64,000 bases of DNA from Enterobacter genomosp. O (GTDB taxonomy: Bacteria > Pseudomonadota > Gammaproteobacteria > Enterobacterales > Enterobacteriaceae), in contig NZ_LECZ01000025.1 in NCBI RefSeq assembly GCF_001022965.1, forward strand, positions 248,001 through 312,000. The letters are read 5' to 3'. The first letter of the stretch is position 1; each line of letters opens with the position of its first letter. The notes beneath the pieces are model-generated. The model saw only the letters and a list, made by a program, of their open reading frames with translations, was not told the origin of the DNA and did not search any database. Positions 8,661-18,027 of the stretch are shown here, piece by piece. Position numbers and translations under genes: made by a program.

Positions 8661-9917
8661 ATGACCTTTACCAGTGAAACCTTGCCGACGGATCACAAAG
8701 CGGCAATCCGTCAGTTAAAACGTGAGTTGCGCGCGCAGATCGGTGACGTGCAGGCGGTGTTCAATAAGCTCAGCGATAAGATTGCCAGCCGCGTGGCGGA
8801 AATTAACGCCCTCAAAAACAAAGGCGAACCCGTCTGGCCGGTGATTCCGTTTTCCGATGTGAAAAACGGCACAATTACCGATGCTCAGCGCGAGGCGGTA
8901 AAACGCCGCGGCTGCGCGGTGATTAAAGGTCACTTCCCGCGCGAGCAGGCCCTGGCGTGGGATCAGTCGATGCTCGACTACCTCGATCTCAACAAGTTTG
9001 ACGAGGTGTATAAAGGTCCGGGCGATAACTTCTTCGGTACCTTAACGGCCTCTCGCCCGGAGATTTATCCGATCTACTGGTCGCAGGCGCAAATGCAGGC
9101 GCGCCAGAGCGAAGAGATGGCGCAGGTGCAGTCGTTCCTGAACCGCTTATGGACATTCGAGAGCAACGGCAAACAATGGTTCGACCCGGACGTGAGCGTG
9201 ATCTATCCGGATCGCATTCGCCGCCGTCCGCCGGGAACCACCTCGAAAGGGCTGGGTGCGCACACCGATTCCGGCGCGCTGGAGCGCTGGCTGCTGCCGG
9301 CCTATCAGCAGGTGTTCGCCCGCGTGTTTGACGGCAACGTCGATAAATACGACCCGTGGAACGCCGCGCACCGCACTGAAGTGGAAGAGTACACCGTGGA
9401 TAACACCACCAAATGCTCCGTGTTCCGCACCTTCCAGGGCTGGACGGCGCTGTCGGATATGATCCCCGGACAGGGGCTGCTGCACGTGGTGCCGATCCCG
9501 GAAGCGATGGCCTATATTCTGCTGCGTCCGCTGCTGGACGACGTGCCGGAGGACGAGCTGTGCGGCGTGGCGCCGGGACGCGTGCTGCCGATTTCCGAGA
9601 AGTGGCACCCGCTGCTCATCGAAGCGTTAAGCAGCATTCCGGCGCTGGACGCGGGCGATTCCGTGTGGTGGCACTGCGATGTGATCCACTCCGTCGCGCC
9701 GGTGGAGAACCAGCAGGGCTGGGGCAACGTGATGTACATTCCTGCCGCACCGATGTGCGAGAAAAACCTCGCCTATGCGAAGAAGGTCAAGGAAGCGCTG
9801 GAAACCGGCGCGTCGCCAGGGGATTTCCCGCGCGAAGATTATGAAAAGACCTGGCAGGATCGCTTTACCGTGGCCGACCTGAACATCCACGGCAAGCGCG
9901 CGCTGGGCATGGCCTAA
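8661..9917 (+). CDS. ybiU: DUF1479 family protein YbiU (putative Fe(II)/2-oxoglutarate oxygenase fold)
   Basis: The 418-aa protein is orthologous to E. coli YbiU. The HTD triad in LGAHTDSGALERW and a distal His in WWHCDVIHSVAPVENQ resemble the 2-His-1-carboxylate iron facial triad of 2OG oxygenases. Homologues are usually annotated DUF1479 and I know of no proven substrate. No signal peptide or membrane segment is visible, so it is cytoplasmic. The start at 8661 has GAGG at 8652-8655. Its stop overlaps the tail of the convergent LacI gene. The shared upstream palindrome ties it to pflC and ybiV. Confidence 0.9.
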   Translation: MTFTSETLPTDHKAAIRQLKRELRAQIGDVQAVFNKLSDKIASRVAEINALKNKGEPVWPVIPFSDVKNGTITDAQREAVKRRGCAVIKGHFPREQALAWDQSMLDYLDLNKFDEVYKGPGDNFFGTLTASRPEIYPIYWSQAQMQARQSEEMAQVQSFLNRLWTFESNGKQWFDPDVSVIYPDRIRRRPPGTTSKGLGAHTDSGALERWLLPAYQQVFARVFDGNVDKYDPWNAAHRTEVEEYTVDNTTKCSVFRTFQGWTALSDMIPGQGLLHVVPIPEAMAYILLRPLLDDVPEDELCGVAPGRVLPISEKWHPLLIEALSSIPALDAGDSVWWHCDVIHSVAPVENQQGWGNVMYIPAAPMCEKNLAYAKKVKEALETGASPGDFPREDYEKTWQDRFTVADLNIHGKRALGMA

Positions 9918-10987
9918 CTGTCATACAGCCCTTCCCGCTCAACGGCGGTGCGTCGTTTCCCCTGACGTATCCGCCGGACCGACTCCCGCACGGTCAGCGT
10001 GCCGTTAAGCAGCAACGTCCCCACCGGCGCGTCCGGGCGCATCAGCCGCTGCTGGAGCATATGCACCGCTTCCGTTCCCAGCTCATCGCGCGGGACATGC
10101 ACTGCCGTCAGGGGCACATCCTGAATCGCCGCCAGATTAAACCCGTCAATGCTCATCACCGAGACGTCCTGCGGCACGCGCAGACCGTGGTTTTGTAAGG
10201 CGCTGATGGTACCCGCCGCCATAAAGTCGCCGCCGACCAGAAAGGCGGTCGGCAAATCCTTGCCCTGCATTTCACTGAGCCAGCTGCTGACCATATGTTC
10301 CGTTTCGCGCGCGCTGAAGCTCGGCACCACCAGCAGATCGCGCTTGTCGTTGAACGTCAGGTTGTGGGATTGCCACGCATCGCGGATCCCAGACAGGCGC
10401 TGCTCCATGGTGTAGCGCCGCAGGCAGAGCACCGTCATCACCTCGCGGTGCCCCATCTCGAACAGGTATTCCGCCGCCCGCTCGCCAATGGCGCGATGAT
10501 CCGGCGCGACGGCCGGCAGGCGCATATGGCGGTCGCGGCAGTTGATCAGCATGCAGGGTTTACCGACATCCACCGCCAGATCGTGGATATGCGGATCGTC
10601 GATACCGAGCAGAATGGCGGCCTGCGTATCCGGCTCGTTCATGCGCGCCAGAAAAAGCTGCGCGTCGCTGTCGTTCTCTTCCAGCGCGCAGTAGCGTAAC
10701 CGCACTTCATGGGAGGCCAGCCCTTTCCCCACGCTCTGGATCACGCGGTAGTAAAAGATATCGGACCGCTCGTCAAAGGCGCGCTGGGGGGCAAAAACCA
10801 CCAGGCTATTGAGCAGCAAACGCCCCGCCGCCATTGCGTCCATTACCCCCAGCTCCCGCGCGCACGCCAGCACCTTTGCGCGCGCTTTTTCGCTGGTGTT
10901 TGCTTTGCCCGCCAGCACCCGCGACACGGTGCTGATGGAGAGCTGCGTTCGGGCGGCAATTTCGGTGATTTTTAGCCTTTTGTCCAT
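9914..10987 (-). CDS. LacI-family transcriptional regulator of the GH31/MFS islet
   Basis: The N-terminal helix-turn-helix LKITEIAARTQLSISTVSRVLAGK and hinge (residues about 1-60) precede a periplasmic-binding-like sensor domain (about 60-330) with GGDFMAAGTISAL and DVSVMSIDGF, typical of LacI/GalR repressors. It probably senses the sugar handled by the divergent permease and glycosidase and represses them. I started at Met in MDKRLKI, which aligns with the family; an ATG 18 nt earlier (11005) has no ribosome-binding site, while GGAG lies 12 nt before the chosen start. It overlaps the ybiU stop tail to tail by 4 nt. It has no counterpart at this place in E. coli K-12. Confidence 0.85.
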   Translation of the reverse strand: MDKRLKITEIAARTQLSISTVSRVLAGKANTSEKARAKVLACARELGVMDAMAAGRLLLNSLVVFAPQRAFDERSDIFYYRVIQSVGKGLASHEVRLRYCALEENDSDAQLFLARMNEPDTQAAILLGIDDPHIHDLAVDVGKPCMLINCRDRHMRLPAVAPDHRAIGERAAEYLFEMGHREVMTVLCLRRYTMEQRLSGIRDAWQSHNLTFNDKRDLLVVPSFSARETEHMVSSWLSEMQGKDLPTAFLVGGDFMAAGTISALQNHGLRVPQDVSVMSIDGFNLAAIQDVPLTAVHVPRDELGTEAVHMLQQRLMRPDAPVGTLLLNGTLTVRESVRRIRQGKRRTAVEREGLYDS

Positions 10988-11012
10988 TTTGTGATCTGGC
11001 TCCATTTGCGAA

Positions 11013-11028
11013 ATGAAAAAATTTTCAT
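11013..11028. promoter_or_regulatory. A/T palindrome upstream of the LacI gene
   Basis: ATGAAAA-AA-TTTTCAT is a perfect 7-bp-arm palindrome 25-41 nt before the LacI-family start, in the divergent control region. It could be an autoregulatory operator, though LacI operators more often have a central CG. Confidence 0.35.
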
Positions 11029-11147
11029 AGCGTATCCGTCAGGCAATAACTGACATAAAAGCCATCATGCCAGAGGGTTGAGGTCAGTTATGAGAAATTT
11101 TGCACAAAATCCACTATTTCCCGCTCATTTTCTCCCTTAAGGTGAAC

Positions 11148-11177
11148 TTGTCACACAACTTCCATACTAGTTGTATA
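11148..11177 (+). promoter_or_regulatory. Promoter and overlapping inverted repeat for the MFS-GH31 operon
   Basis: A -35-like TTGTCA (11148-11153) and a -10-like TGTATA (11172-11177) are spaced by 18 nt. An inverted repeat ACAACT-N8-AGTTGT (11155-11174) sits exactly between them, a good place for a repressor such as the divergent LacI protein. This is read from sequence only. Confidence 0.45.
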
Positions 11178-11274
11178 GCAACTTAAGCATTCTAAACGGA
11201 TAGAAATCAAAGGCATAAAAATCTGTGTGACACCTGAACCTCCGTCCCTTAGCGTCCGTCTTGTGGAGAGTAAA

Positions 11275-12576
11275 ATGAGTCAGGACATCAATAATACCGT
11301 TGCGACAAGCAAGACCCGTCGCGTCATCAAGAACCTGCGCTGGTACGTGCTGGTGCTGTTCTTACTTGGCGTCACCGTTAACTACATCACTCGAAACTCA
11401 CTCGGGATCCTCGCCCCCGAACTGAAAGAGAGCCTCGGGATCACCACCGAGCAGTACTCCTGGATCGTCGGCGCGTTCCAGATCGCCTACACCATTTTCC
11501 AGCCCCTGTGCGGCTGGCTGATCGACGTGATTGGCCTGAAGATTGGCTTCATGGTCTGTGCCGGGGTGTGGGCGCTGATGTGTATTTTCCACGCGGGTGC
11601 CGGAAGCTGGCTGCACCTCGCTATTCTGCGCTTCTTTATGGGCGCGTCTGAGGCGGCCGCCACGCCGGCAAACGCCAAAACGATCGGCGAATGGTTCCCG
11701 AAATCAGAACGTCCCGTTGCCGCCGGCTGGGCGGGCGTAGGCTTCTCCATCGGTGCGATGCTGGCTCCGCCTATCATCTACTTCGCTCATGCGTCGTTTG
11801 GCTGGCAGGGCGCGTTTATGTTCACCGGCGTGCTGGCGCTGCTGTGGGTGCTCCTGTGGTGGGCGTTCTACCACAATCCGGAGCAGCACCCAAACCTGAG
11901 CAAGGACGAGCTGGCGTTTATCAAGCAGGATAACGAACCGCCTGCGGTGAGACTGCCCTTCCTGACCGCGCTGAAAACCGTCTCAAAAAACAAGCGTTTC
12001 TACGGTATCGCCATTCCGGCCTTTATGGCGGAACCGGCCTGGGCGGTGCTGAGCTTCTGGGTGCCGCTGTACCTCGCCAAAGAGCACGGTATGGACCTGA
12101 AGCAGATCGCGATGTTTGCCTGGCTGCCGTTCCTCGCCGCCGATCTCGGCAGCGTGGCGAGCGGCTACCTGACGCGTCTGTACACCCGCCTGTTCGGCTG
12201 CTCCCGCGTTAACTCGGTCGTGGCAAGCTCCGTGACCGGTGCGTTCCTGATGATCTCTCTGGGCATCGTGGCCATTACCCGCGACCCGTATATCACCATC
12301 GTGCTGATCTCCATCGGCGGTTTCGGGCACCAGATCATCTCCTGCATGCTGAGCGCCCTGGTCGTGGAGTCGTTCGACAAAGGCCAGATGGCGACGGTCA
12401 ACGGCATGCGCGGCTCGGCGGCGTGGATCGCCAGCTTCCTGTTCTCGCTGTTAATCGGCGTGACCGCCGACAAAATCGGCTTTAACCCGCTCTTTATTGC
12501 CATGGGCTTCTTTGACCTGATTGGCGCTGTCTTCCTGGTAGCATTTATTGCTGAACGTCGCGCCAAGCGCGCCTGA
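11275..12576 (+). CDS. MFS transporter, ExuT-like (anion:cation symporter family)
   Basis: The 433-aa inner-membrane permease should have 12 membrane helices. It resembles E. coli ExuT throughout: LRWYVLVLFLLGVTVNYITRNSLGILAPEL at the N-terminus, GEWFPKSERPVAAG between helices 4 and 5, and PAFMAEPAWAVLSFWVPLYL in the second half. The family usually imports hexuronates, hexonates or related acid sugars. The start at 11275 follows GGAGAG at 11265-11270. A GH31 glycosidase starts 17 nt downstream, so the pair probably imports and hydrolyses a glycoside. The substrate is unknown; an acidic or uronyl-containing glycoside is only a guess from the transporter family. Confidence 0.88.
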   Translation: MSQDINNTVATSKTRRVIKNLRWYVLVLFLLGVTVNYITRNSLGILAPELKESLGITTEQYSWIVGAFQIAYTIFQPLCGWLIDVIGLKIGFMVCAGVWALMCIFHAGAGSWLHLAILRFFMGASEAAATPANAKTIGEWFPKSERPVAAGWAGVGFSIGAMLAPPIIYFAHASFGWQGAFMFTGVLALLWVLLWWAFYHNPEQHPNLSKDELAFIKQDNEPPAVRLPFLTALKTVSKNKRFYGIAIPAFMAEPAWAVLSFWVPLYLAKEHGMDLKQIAMFAWLPFLAADLGSVASGYLTRLYTRLFGCSRVNSVVASSVTGAFLMISLGIVAITRDPYITIVLISIGGFGHQIISCMLSALVVESFDKGQMATVNGMRGSAAWIASFLFSLLIGVTADKIGFNPLFIAMGFFDLIGAVFLVAFIAERRAKRA

Positions 12577-12593
12577 TAGTGGATGTATTGCAT

Positions 12594-14957
12594 ATGAAAA
12601 CCCTGAAAAACTGGACCGTAGATAAGCAGTCAGCAAACCATCTGGAACTGCTGGTCGATAACCAGCACCGCCTGTGCCTGTATGTGCTGGAAGAGAACCT
12701 GTTCCGCGTGCTGATCAAACGCAAAGGCGAGCTGGCGCTGGACCGCACCTGGAGCATCGCCCCGGAAAAAGACGTGCCGTGGGAAGGTCGCCGCCGTGAC
12801 GACTTAAGCGGTTTCACCTGCCCGGCCTGGACGCTGGCGCAGGAGGGTGAGACGCTAACCGTGGCAACCGAACGGCTGCGCGTGACCGTGCATCAGCCGC
12901 TGTGGCTGGAGTGGCACTACCGCAATGAGGCGGGCGAGTGGCAGCCGCTGGTCAACGACCGTCCGACCAGCGCTTATCTGCTGAACGCCCACGGTGACGG
13001 CGTGGCGCACTACCTGAGCCGCCGCAAGGACGAGCGTTTTTACGGTCTGGGTGAGAAAGCGGGCGATCTGCAGCGCAACGGCAAACGCTATGAGATGCGT
13101 AACCTCGACGCAATGGGATACAACGCGGCCAGCACCGACCCGCTGTACAAGCATATTCCGTTCACCCTCACCCACCGCGACGACGTGAGCTACGGCCTGT
13201 TCTACGACAACCTGAGCAGCTGCTGGCTGGATCTGGGCAACGAGATAGACAACTACCACACCGCCTACCGCCGCTGGCAGGCGGAAGCGGGCGATATCGA
13301 TTACTACATCTTTACCGGCAAGCGCGTGCTGGACGTCACCAAAGCCTTCGTGCGCCTGACCGGGAAAACCCTGTTCGGACCGAAGTGGAGCCTGGGCTAC
13401 AGCGGCTCGACCATGCACTACACCGACGCGCCGGACGCGCAAAACCAGCTGATGAACTTCATCCGCCTGTGTGAAGAGCACGCCATTCCGTGCGACTCGT
13501 TCCAGCTCTCTTCCGGCTATACCTCGATCAACGGCAAGCGCTACGTCTTTAACTGGAACCATGACAAGGTGCCGCAGCCGAAGGTGATGAGCCAGGCGTT
13601 TCACGACGCGGGGCTGAAGCTTGCGGCAAACATCAAGCCGTGCCTGCTGCAGGACCATCCGCGCTATAGCGAAGTGGCGGAGAGCGGCCTGTTCATTCGC
13701 GATTCAGAAACCGATGCACCAGAACGTTCCAGCTTCTGGGATGACGAAGGCTCGCACCTCGACTTTACCAACCCGCAGACGGTGCAGTGGTGGCAGAACG
13801 GCGTCACCACGCAGCTGCTGGAGATGGGCATCGATTCCACCTGGAACGACAACAACGAATATGAAGTGTGGGACGGGGAAGCCCGCTGTCACGGCTTTGG
13901 CAGGGAGATCGCCATCAAGCATATTCGCCCGGTGATGCCGCTGCTGATGATGCGCGCCTCGCTGGAAGCGCAGCAGCGCTTTGCCCCGGAAAAGCGTCCG
14001 TACCTGATTTCCCGCTCCGGCTGCGCCGGGATGCAGCGCTACGTTCAGACCTGGAGCGGCGACAACCGCACCAGCTGGCAGACCCTGCGCTATAACATCC
14101 GCATGGGGCTGGGCATGAGCCTGTCCGGGCTGTTCAACGTCGGTCACGACGTGGGCGGTTTCTCCGGCGACAAGCCGGACGCCGAGCTGTTCGTGCGCTG
14201 GGTGCAGAACGGCGTGATGCATCCGCGCTTTACCATTCACTCGTGGAATGATGACCACACCGTGAACGAACCGTGGATGTACCCGGGCGTGACCCCTGCC
14301 ATTCGTGGCGCGATTGAGCTGCGCTACCGCCTGCTGCCGTATCTCTACACCCTGCTCTGGCAGGCGCACGCCGACGACGAGCCGATGCTGCGCCCGACCT
14401 TCCTCGACCACGAGCACGATGCGCAGACGTTTGAGGAGTGCGATGACTTCCTGCTGGGCCGCGACCTGCTGGTGGCCAGCGTCGTGGAGGCCGGTCAGCG
14501 CGAGCGTCGCCTCTGGCTGCCGGATAACGAAACCGGCTGGTACGATTTTTACACCCACGCGTGGTATGCGGGCGGCCAGTCGATCGTCCTCGACGCGCCG
14601 CTGGAAAAACTGCCGCTGCTGGTCCGCGCCGGTGCCGGTCTGCCGCTCAGCGAGCGCATTACCCACGTATCCGCAGAAAAAGACGACACTCGCGAGCTGA
14701 AGCTGTTCCCGGTGAAGGGCGTCGGGACAACCTCTGGCATGCTGTTTGAAGATGACGGAGAAAGCTGGGGCTACCAGAACGGCAATGCGCTGTGGGTGGA
14801 CTGGGAAATGGTGTGCGACGGCGCAACCATTAACCTGAAGGTCAACGCGCGCGGGGATTATCGTCCGGCGTGGAAAGCGCTGAAGGTGTCGTTACCGGCG
14901 GGGGAAAAACGCAGGCTGCTGGTGAATGGGGCTGAAGCGGACGAATGGGTGGTGTAG
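12594..14957 (+). CDS. GH31 family alpha-glycosidase (alpha-glucosidase/alpha-xylosidase type)
   Basis: The 787-aa protein has the GH31 layout: N-terminal beta-sandwich, catalytic barrel (about 260-590) and C-terminal sandwiches. The nucleophile region is GIDSTWNDNNEYE with Asp419, and the acid/base region TWSGDNRTSW with Asp490. YGLGEKAGDLQRNGKRYEMRNLD is the usual substrate-loop block. No signal peptide is present, so hydrolysis is cytoplasmic after uptake. The start at 12594 gives MKTLKNW; an upstream GTG would add five residues. It is the second gene after the ExuT-like permease. GH31 covers alpha-glucosidases, alpha-xylosidases and sulfoquinovosidases, and I cannot choose among them. Confidence 0.9.
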   Translation: MKTLKNWTVDKQSANHLELLVDNQHRLCLYVLEENLFRVLIKRKGELALDRTWSIAPEKDVPWEGRRRDDLSGFTCPAWTLAQEGETLTVATERLRVTVHQPLWLEWHYRNEAGEWQPLVNDRPTSAYLLNAHGDGVAHYLSRRKDERFYGLGEKAGDLQRNGKRYEMRNLDAMGYNAASTDPLYKHIPFTLTHRDDVSYGLFYDNLSSCWLDLGNEIDNYHTAYRRWQAEAGDIDYYIFTGKRVLDVTKAFVRLTGKTLFGPKWSLGYSGSTMHYTDAPDAQNQLMNFIRLCEEHAIPCDSFQLSSGYTSINGKRYVFNWNHDKVPQPKVMSQAFHDAGLKLAANIKPCLLQDHPRYSEVAESGLFIRDSETDAPERSSFWDDEGSHLDFTNPQTVQWWQNGVTTQLLEMGIDSTWNDNNEYEVWDGEARCHGFGREIAIKHIRPVMPLLMMRASLEAQQRFAPEKRPYLISRSGCAGMQRYVQTWSGDNRTSWQTLRYNIRMGLGMSLSGLFNVGHDVGGFSGDKPDAELFVRWVQNGVMHPRFTIHSWNDDHTVNEPWMYPGVTPAIRGAIELRYRLLPYLYTLLWQAHADDEPMLRPTFLDHEHDAQTFEECDDFLLGRDLLVASVVEAGQRERRLWLPDNETGWYDFYTHAWYAGGQSIVLDAPLEKLPLLVRAGAGLPLSERITHVSAEKDDTRELKLFPVKGVGTTSGMLFEDDGESWGYQNGNALWVDWEMVCDGATINLKVNARGDYRPAWKALKVSLPAGEKRRLLVNGAEADEWVV

Positions 14958-14965
14958 TGCGCCCT

Positions 14966-15002
14966 GATGCCCTCACCCTAACCCTCTCCCACGGGGAGAG
15001 GG
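14966..15002. repeat. CCCTCACCC/CCCTCTCCC palindromic repeat
   Basis: CCCTCTCCC (14982-14990) faces GGGAGAGGG (14994-15002), after a TGATGCCCTCACCC arm. Same family as the other copies in this window. Confidence 0.8.
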
Positions 15003-15014
15003 AATAGAACGTAG

Positions 15015-15048
15015 GCCCGGTAAGCGAAGCGCCACCGGGCTTTTTTTT
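15015..15048 (+). terminator. REP-like hairpin acting as terminator between GH31 and ybiT
   Basis: GCCCGGT (15015-15021) pairs with ACCGGGC (15034-15040) and is followed by eight T residues. The sequence TAAGCGAAGCGCC in the middle is the REP-type core seen again at 22451-22480. The T run reaches into the ybiT stop codon. Confidence 0.75.
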
Positions 15049-16642
15049 AGCCGTCGATACCTTTGCTGCGCAGATAATCTTCGTAGTTACCGGTGAAGTC
15101 CACCACGCGCTCAGGCGTAATTTCGATCACGCGGGTTGCCAGCGAGCTGACGAACTCACGGTCGTGAGAGACGAAGATCAGCGTGCCCTGGTACATCTCC
15201 AGCGCCATGTTCAGCGATTCAATGGATTCCATATCCAGGTGGTTGGTCGGTTCGTCCATCACCAGGATGTTTGGTTTTTCCATCATCAGCTTGCCGAACA
15301 GCATACGGCCCTTCTCACCACCGGAGAGCACTTTAGCTGGCTTTTTGATGTCGTCCTGGCTGAACAGCAGACGCCCCAGGATGCTGCGCACCGCCTGCTC
15401 GTCGTCGCCTTCCTGCTTCCACTGGCTCATCCAGTCGAACACCGTCAGATCGTTTTCGAACTCATACTCGTGATCCTGCGCGTAGTAACCGATCTGCGCG
15501 TTTTCAGACCACTTCACGGTGCCGTTGTCCGGCTGCAGTTCGCCGACCAGGGTTTTCAGCATGGTGGATTTACCCACGCCGTTGGCGCCCAGAATGGCAA
15601 TTTTCTCGCCGACTTCCAGCAGCAGGTTGAAGTTTTTAAACAGCGGACCGTTTTCAAAGCCTTTTGCCAGGGCTTCCACTTCCAGCGCATTACGGAACAG
15701 TTTCTTATCCTGCTCGAAGCGGATGAACGGGTTCTGACGGCTGGAGGCTTTAACTTCATCGAGCTTGATCTTGTCAATCTGACGGGCGCGCGAGGTCGCC
15801 TGACGCGATTTAGAGGCGTTGGCGCTGAAGCGGCTGACGAAGGACTGCAGGTCAGCAATCTGCGCTTTCTTCTTGGCGTTGTCGGCCAGCAGACGCTCAC
15901 GCGCCTGAGTGGCAGCCGTCATGTATTCGTCGTAGTTGCCCGGGTAAACGCGCAGCTCGCCGTAGTCCAGATCCGCCATGTGCGTACAGACCATGTTCAG
16001 GAAGTGACGGTCGTGCGAGATGATGATCATGGTGCTGTCGCGATCGTTCAGCGTCTGCTCCAGCCAGCGGATAGTATCGATGTCCAGGTTGTTCGTCGGT
16101 TCATCGAGCAGCAGGATGTCCGGATTAGAGAACAGCGCCTGTGCCAGCAGGACACGCAGCTTCCAGCCTGGCGCGACTTCGCTCATCGGGCCGTAGTGTT
16201 GTTCTACCGGAATGCCGACGCCGAGCAGCAGCTCGCCCGCGCGCGCTTCCGCAGAGTATCCGTCCATTTCGCCGTACTGCGTTTCCAGGTCGGCCACTTT
16301 ATAGCCGTCTTCTTCGCTCATTTCAGCCAGGGCGTAAATGCGATCGCGCTCCTGCTTCACTTCCCACAGCTCCGCGTGCCCCATGATCACCGTATCAAGT
16401 ACGGTGAACTCTTCGAAGGCGAACTGATCCTGACGCAGCTTACCGATGCGCTCATTAGGATCGAGCGAAACGTTACCGAGCGTCGGCTCCAGGTCACCGC
16501 CGAGGATCTTCATAAAGGTGGATTTACCGCTACCGTTGGCACCAATGAGGCCGTAACGGTTGCCGCCGCCAAATTTGACGGAAATGTTTTCGAACAGCGG
16601 CTTACTGCCAAACTGCATAGTGACGTTGCTGGTAACTAACAC
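15047..16642 (-). CDS. ybiT: ABC-F family ATPase YbiT
   Basis: This is a soluble duplicated ATPase of the ABC-F family, which acts on ribosomes rather than in transport. The first domain has Walker [10 protein letters not shown] (about residues 34-42) and [11 protein letters not shown]; the linker with the charged helix ([19 protein letters not shown]) spans about 240-320; the second domain has [17 protein letters not shown] and [10 protein letters not shown]. The 531-aa length is one more than E. coli. The start is a GTG at 16640-16642, matching the E. coli N-terminus [11 protein letters not shown]. It is convergent with the GH31 gene and divergent from ldtB. Confidence 0.95.
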   Translation of the reverse strand: MLVTSNVTMQFGSKPLFENISVKFGGGNRYGLIGANGSGKSTFMKILGGDLEPTLGNVSLDPNERIGKLRQDQFAFEEFTVLDTVIMGHAELWEVKQERDRIYALAEMSEEDGYKVADLETQYGEMDGYSAEARAGELLLGVGIPVEQHYGPMSEVAPGWKLRVLLAQALFSNPDILLLDEPTNNLDIDTIRWLEQTLNDRDSTMIIISHDRHFLNMVCTHMADLDYGELRVYPGNYDEYMTAATQARERLLADNAKKKAQIADLQSFVSRFSANASKSRQATSRARQIDKIKLDEVKASSRQNPFIRFEQDKKLFRNALEVEALAKGFENGPLFKNFNLLLEVGEKIAILGANGVGKSTMLKTLVGELQPDNGTVKWSENAQIGYYAQDHEYEFENDLTVFDWMSQWKQEGDDEQAVRSILGRLLFSQDDIKKPAKVLSGGEKGRMLFGKLMMEKPNILVMDEPTNHLDMESIESLNMALEMYQGTLIFVSHDREFVSSLATRVIEITPERVVDFTGNYEDYLRSKGIDG

Positions 16643-16793
16643 GGGGAGATTCCTGCGAAAAGTGTGATAAACACGGCATTATGCCACAATTCCGAATTGA
16701 GATCCCGTGTTGCGACTCTCCACTAAACTTTAACAAAATCGAAAAAAATGTGATTTCGTACACATCTGAATTCCCTGTTAGCGGGAATGCACA

Positions 16794-16799
16794 TATAAT
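16794..16799 (+). promoter_or_regulatory. Likely -10 element for ldtB
   Basis: A perfect TATAAT lies 66 nt upstream of the ldtB start. The -35 region (TTCCCT at 16771-16776) is poor, which suggests activator help or an alternative sigma factor. Confidence 0.45.
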
Positions 16800-16864
16800 G
16801 CGCTCCCATCACAGATTCAGACTTATCAACTCATCGCCTGAATGGCTTAGATACCTCGCACAAC

Positions 16865-17785
16865 ATGAACATGAAATTAACAACGCTTTTTGCGGCGGCG
16901 TTAGCCGTAGTAGGTTTTTGTAAGACCGCTTCTGCGGTGACGTATCCGCTGCCGACCGACGGTAGCCGTCTGGTGGGACAAAACCAGGTGGTCACCGTTC
17001 CGGAAGGTAACTCTCAGCCACTCGAGTATTTCGCTGCGCAGTACCAGCTGGGCCTGTCTAACATGCTGGAAGCGAACCCGGGCGTAGACCCGTATCTGCC
17101 GAAAGCGGGTACCGTGCTGAATATTCCTCAGCAGCTGATCCTGCCGGATACCGTTCACGAAGGTATCGTGATTAACAGCGCGGAAATGCGTCTGTATTAC
17201 TACCCGAAAGGCACCAACACCGTTATCGTGCTGCCAATCGGTATCGGCCAGTTGGGTAAAGACACCCCAATGAACTGGACCACTAAAGTAGAGCGTAAGA
17301 AAGCGGGCCCAACCTGGACGCCTACGGCCAAAATGCACGCGGAATACATCGCTGCAGGCGAACCGCTGCCAGCCGTCGTTCCGGCAGGCCCGGATAACCC
17401 AATGGGTCTGTACGCGCTGTACATTGGCCGTCTGTACGCCATTCACGGTACTAACGCCAACTTCGGTATCGGCCTGCGCGTGAGCCACGGCTGCGTGCGT
17501 CTGCGTAACGAAGACATCAAGTTCCTGTTCGAAAACGTGCCGGTCGGTACGCGTGTGCAGTTCATCAACGAACCGGTGAAAGCGACGTCTGAGCCAGACG
17601 GCAGCCGCTACATCGAAGTGCACAACCCGCTGTCTACTAGCGAAGATCAGATCAACAACAACGAAGTCGTACCAGTTACGCTGAACAGCGCGGTGCAGGC
17701 TGTAACCTCTCAGGCTGACGTGGAAACGGCGATTGTCGATCAGGCTGTGCAGAACCGCTCCGGTATGCCGGTGCGTTTGAACTGA
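16865..17785 (+). CDS. ldtB: L,D-transpeptidase LdtB (YbiS)
   Basis: LdtB attaches Braun lipoprotein to peptidoglycan meso-DAP in the periplasm. The 306-aa protein has a signal peptide ending near ASA (residue 24), a LysM-like segment (about 40-90, [16 protein letters not shown]), and a YkuD catalytic domain (about 97-235) with [10 protein letters not shown] and SHGCVRLRN, where Cys210 is the nucleophile and His208 is in the active site. The start gives MNMKLTTLF as in E. coli. It is divergent from ybiT and has its own terminator. Confidence 0.95.
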   Translation: MNMKLTTLFAAALAVVGFCKTASAVTYPLPTDGSRLVGQNQVVTVPEGNSQPLEYFAAQYQLGLSNMLEANPGVDPYLPKAGTVLNIPQQLILPDTVHEGIVINSAEMRLYYYPKGTNTVIVLPIGIGQLGKDTPMNWTTKVERKKAGPTWTPTAKMHAEYIAAGEPLPAVVPAGPDNPMGLYALYIGRLYAIHGTNANFGIGLRVSHGCVRLRNEDIKFLFENVPVGTRVQFINEPVKATSEPDGSRYIEVHNPLSTSEDQINNNEVVPVTLNSAVQAVTSQADVETAIVDQAVQNRSGMPVRLN

Positions 17786-17810
17786 TCAATCTGAAGCACT
17801 AAAGTATCTT

Positions 17811-17839
17811 ATAAGACCCCAAATTATCGGGGTCTTATT
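17811..17839 (+). terminator. Terminator after ldtB
   Basis: ATAAGACCCC (17811-17820) and GGGGTCTTAT (17829-17838) form a 10-bp stem with an 8-nt loop. Confidence 0.85.
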
Positions 17840-17963
17840 CCTCCGCAATACCCACCATGCTTATCCTTTCGGAACAGCAATTAATGCTGTAAGTCCCATT
17901 CTTGCCATTTTCTGCTAAGTCAGCGGGGTTACATCTAATCCTCTAAGTGTTATGATGCGCCTA

Positions 17964-18003
17964 CCTATAAAATCAGTATTATCTGTATTTATAGGGTCTT
18001 TTT
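17964..18003 (+). terminator. AT-rich hairpin with T run in front of the glycosyltransferase gene
   Basis: CCTATAAA (17964-17971) pairs with TTTATAGG (17988-17995), with CAG/CTG pairing inside, and is followed by GTCTTTTTATTT. It lies 33 nt before the glycosyltransferase start. It could be a leader attenuator or the terminator of an unseen short transcript. Confidence 0.4.
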
Positions 18004-18027
18004 ATTTCCTGGAGCACACTTAGTTCG

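Noticed and set aside
15164..16639. 491-codon open frame opposite ybiT
   Set aside because: Same cause as the pflF antisense frame; no family resemblance, and ybiT is highly conserved.
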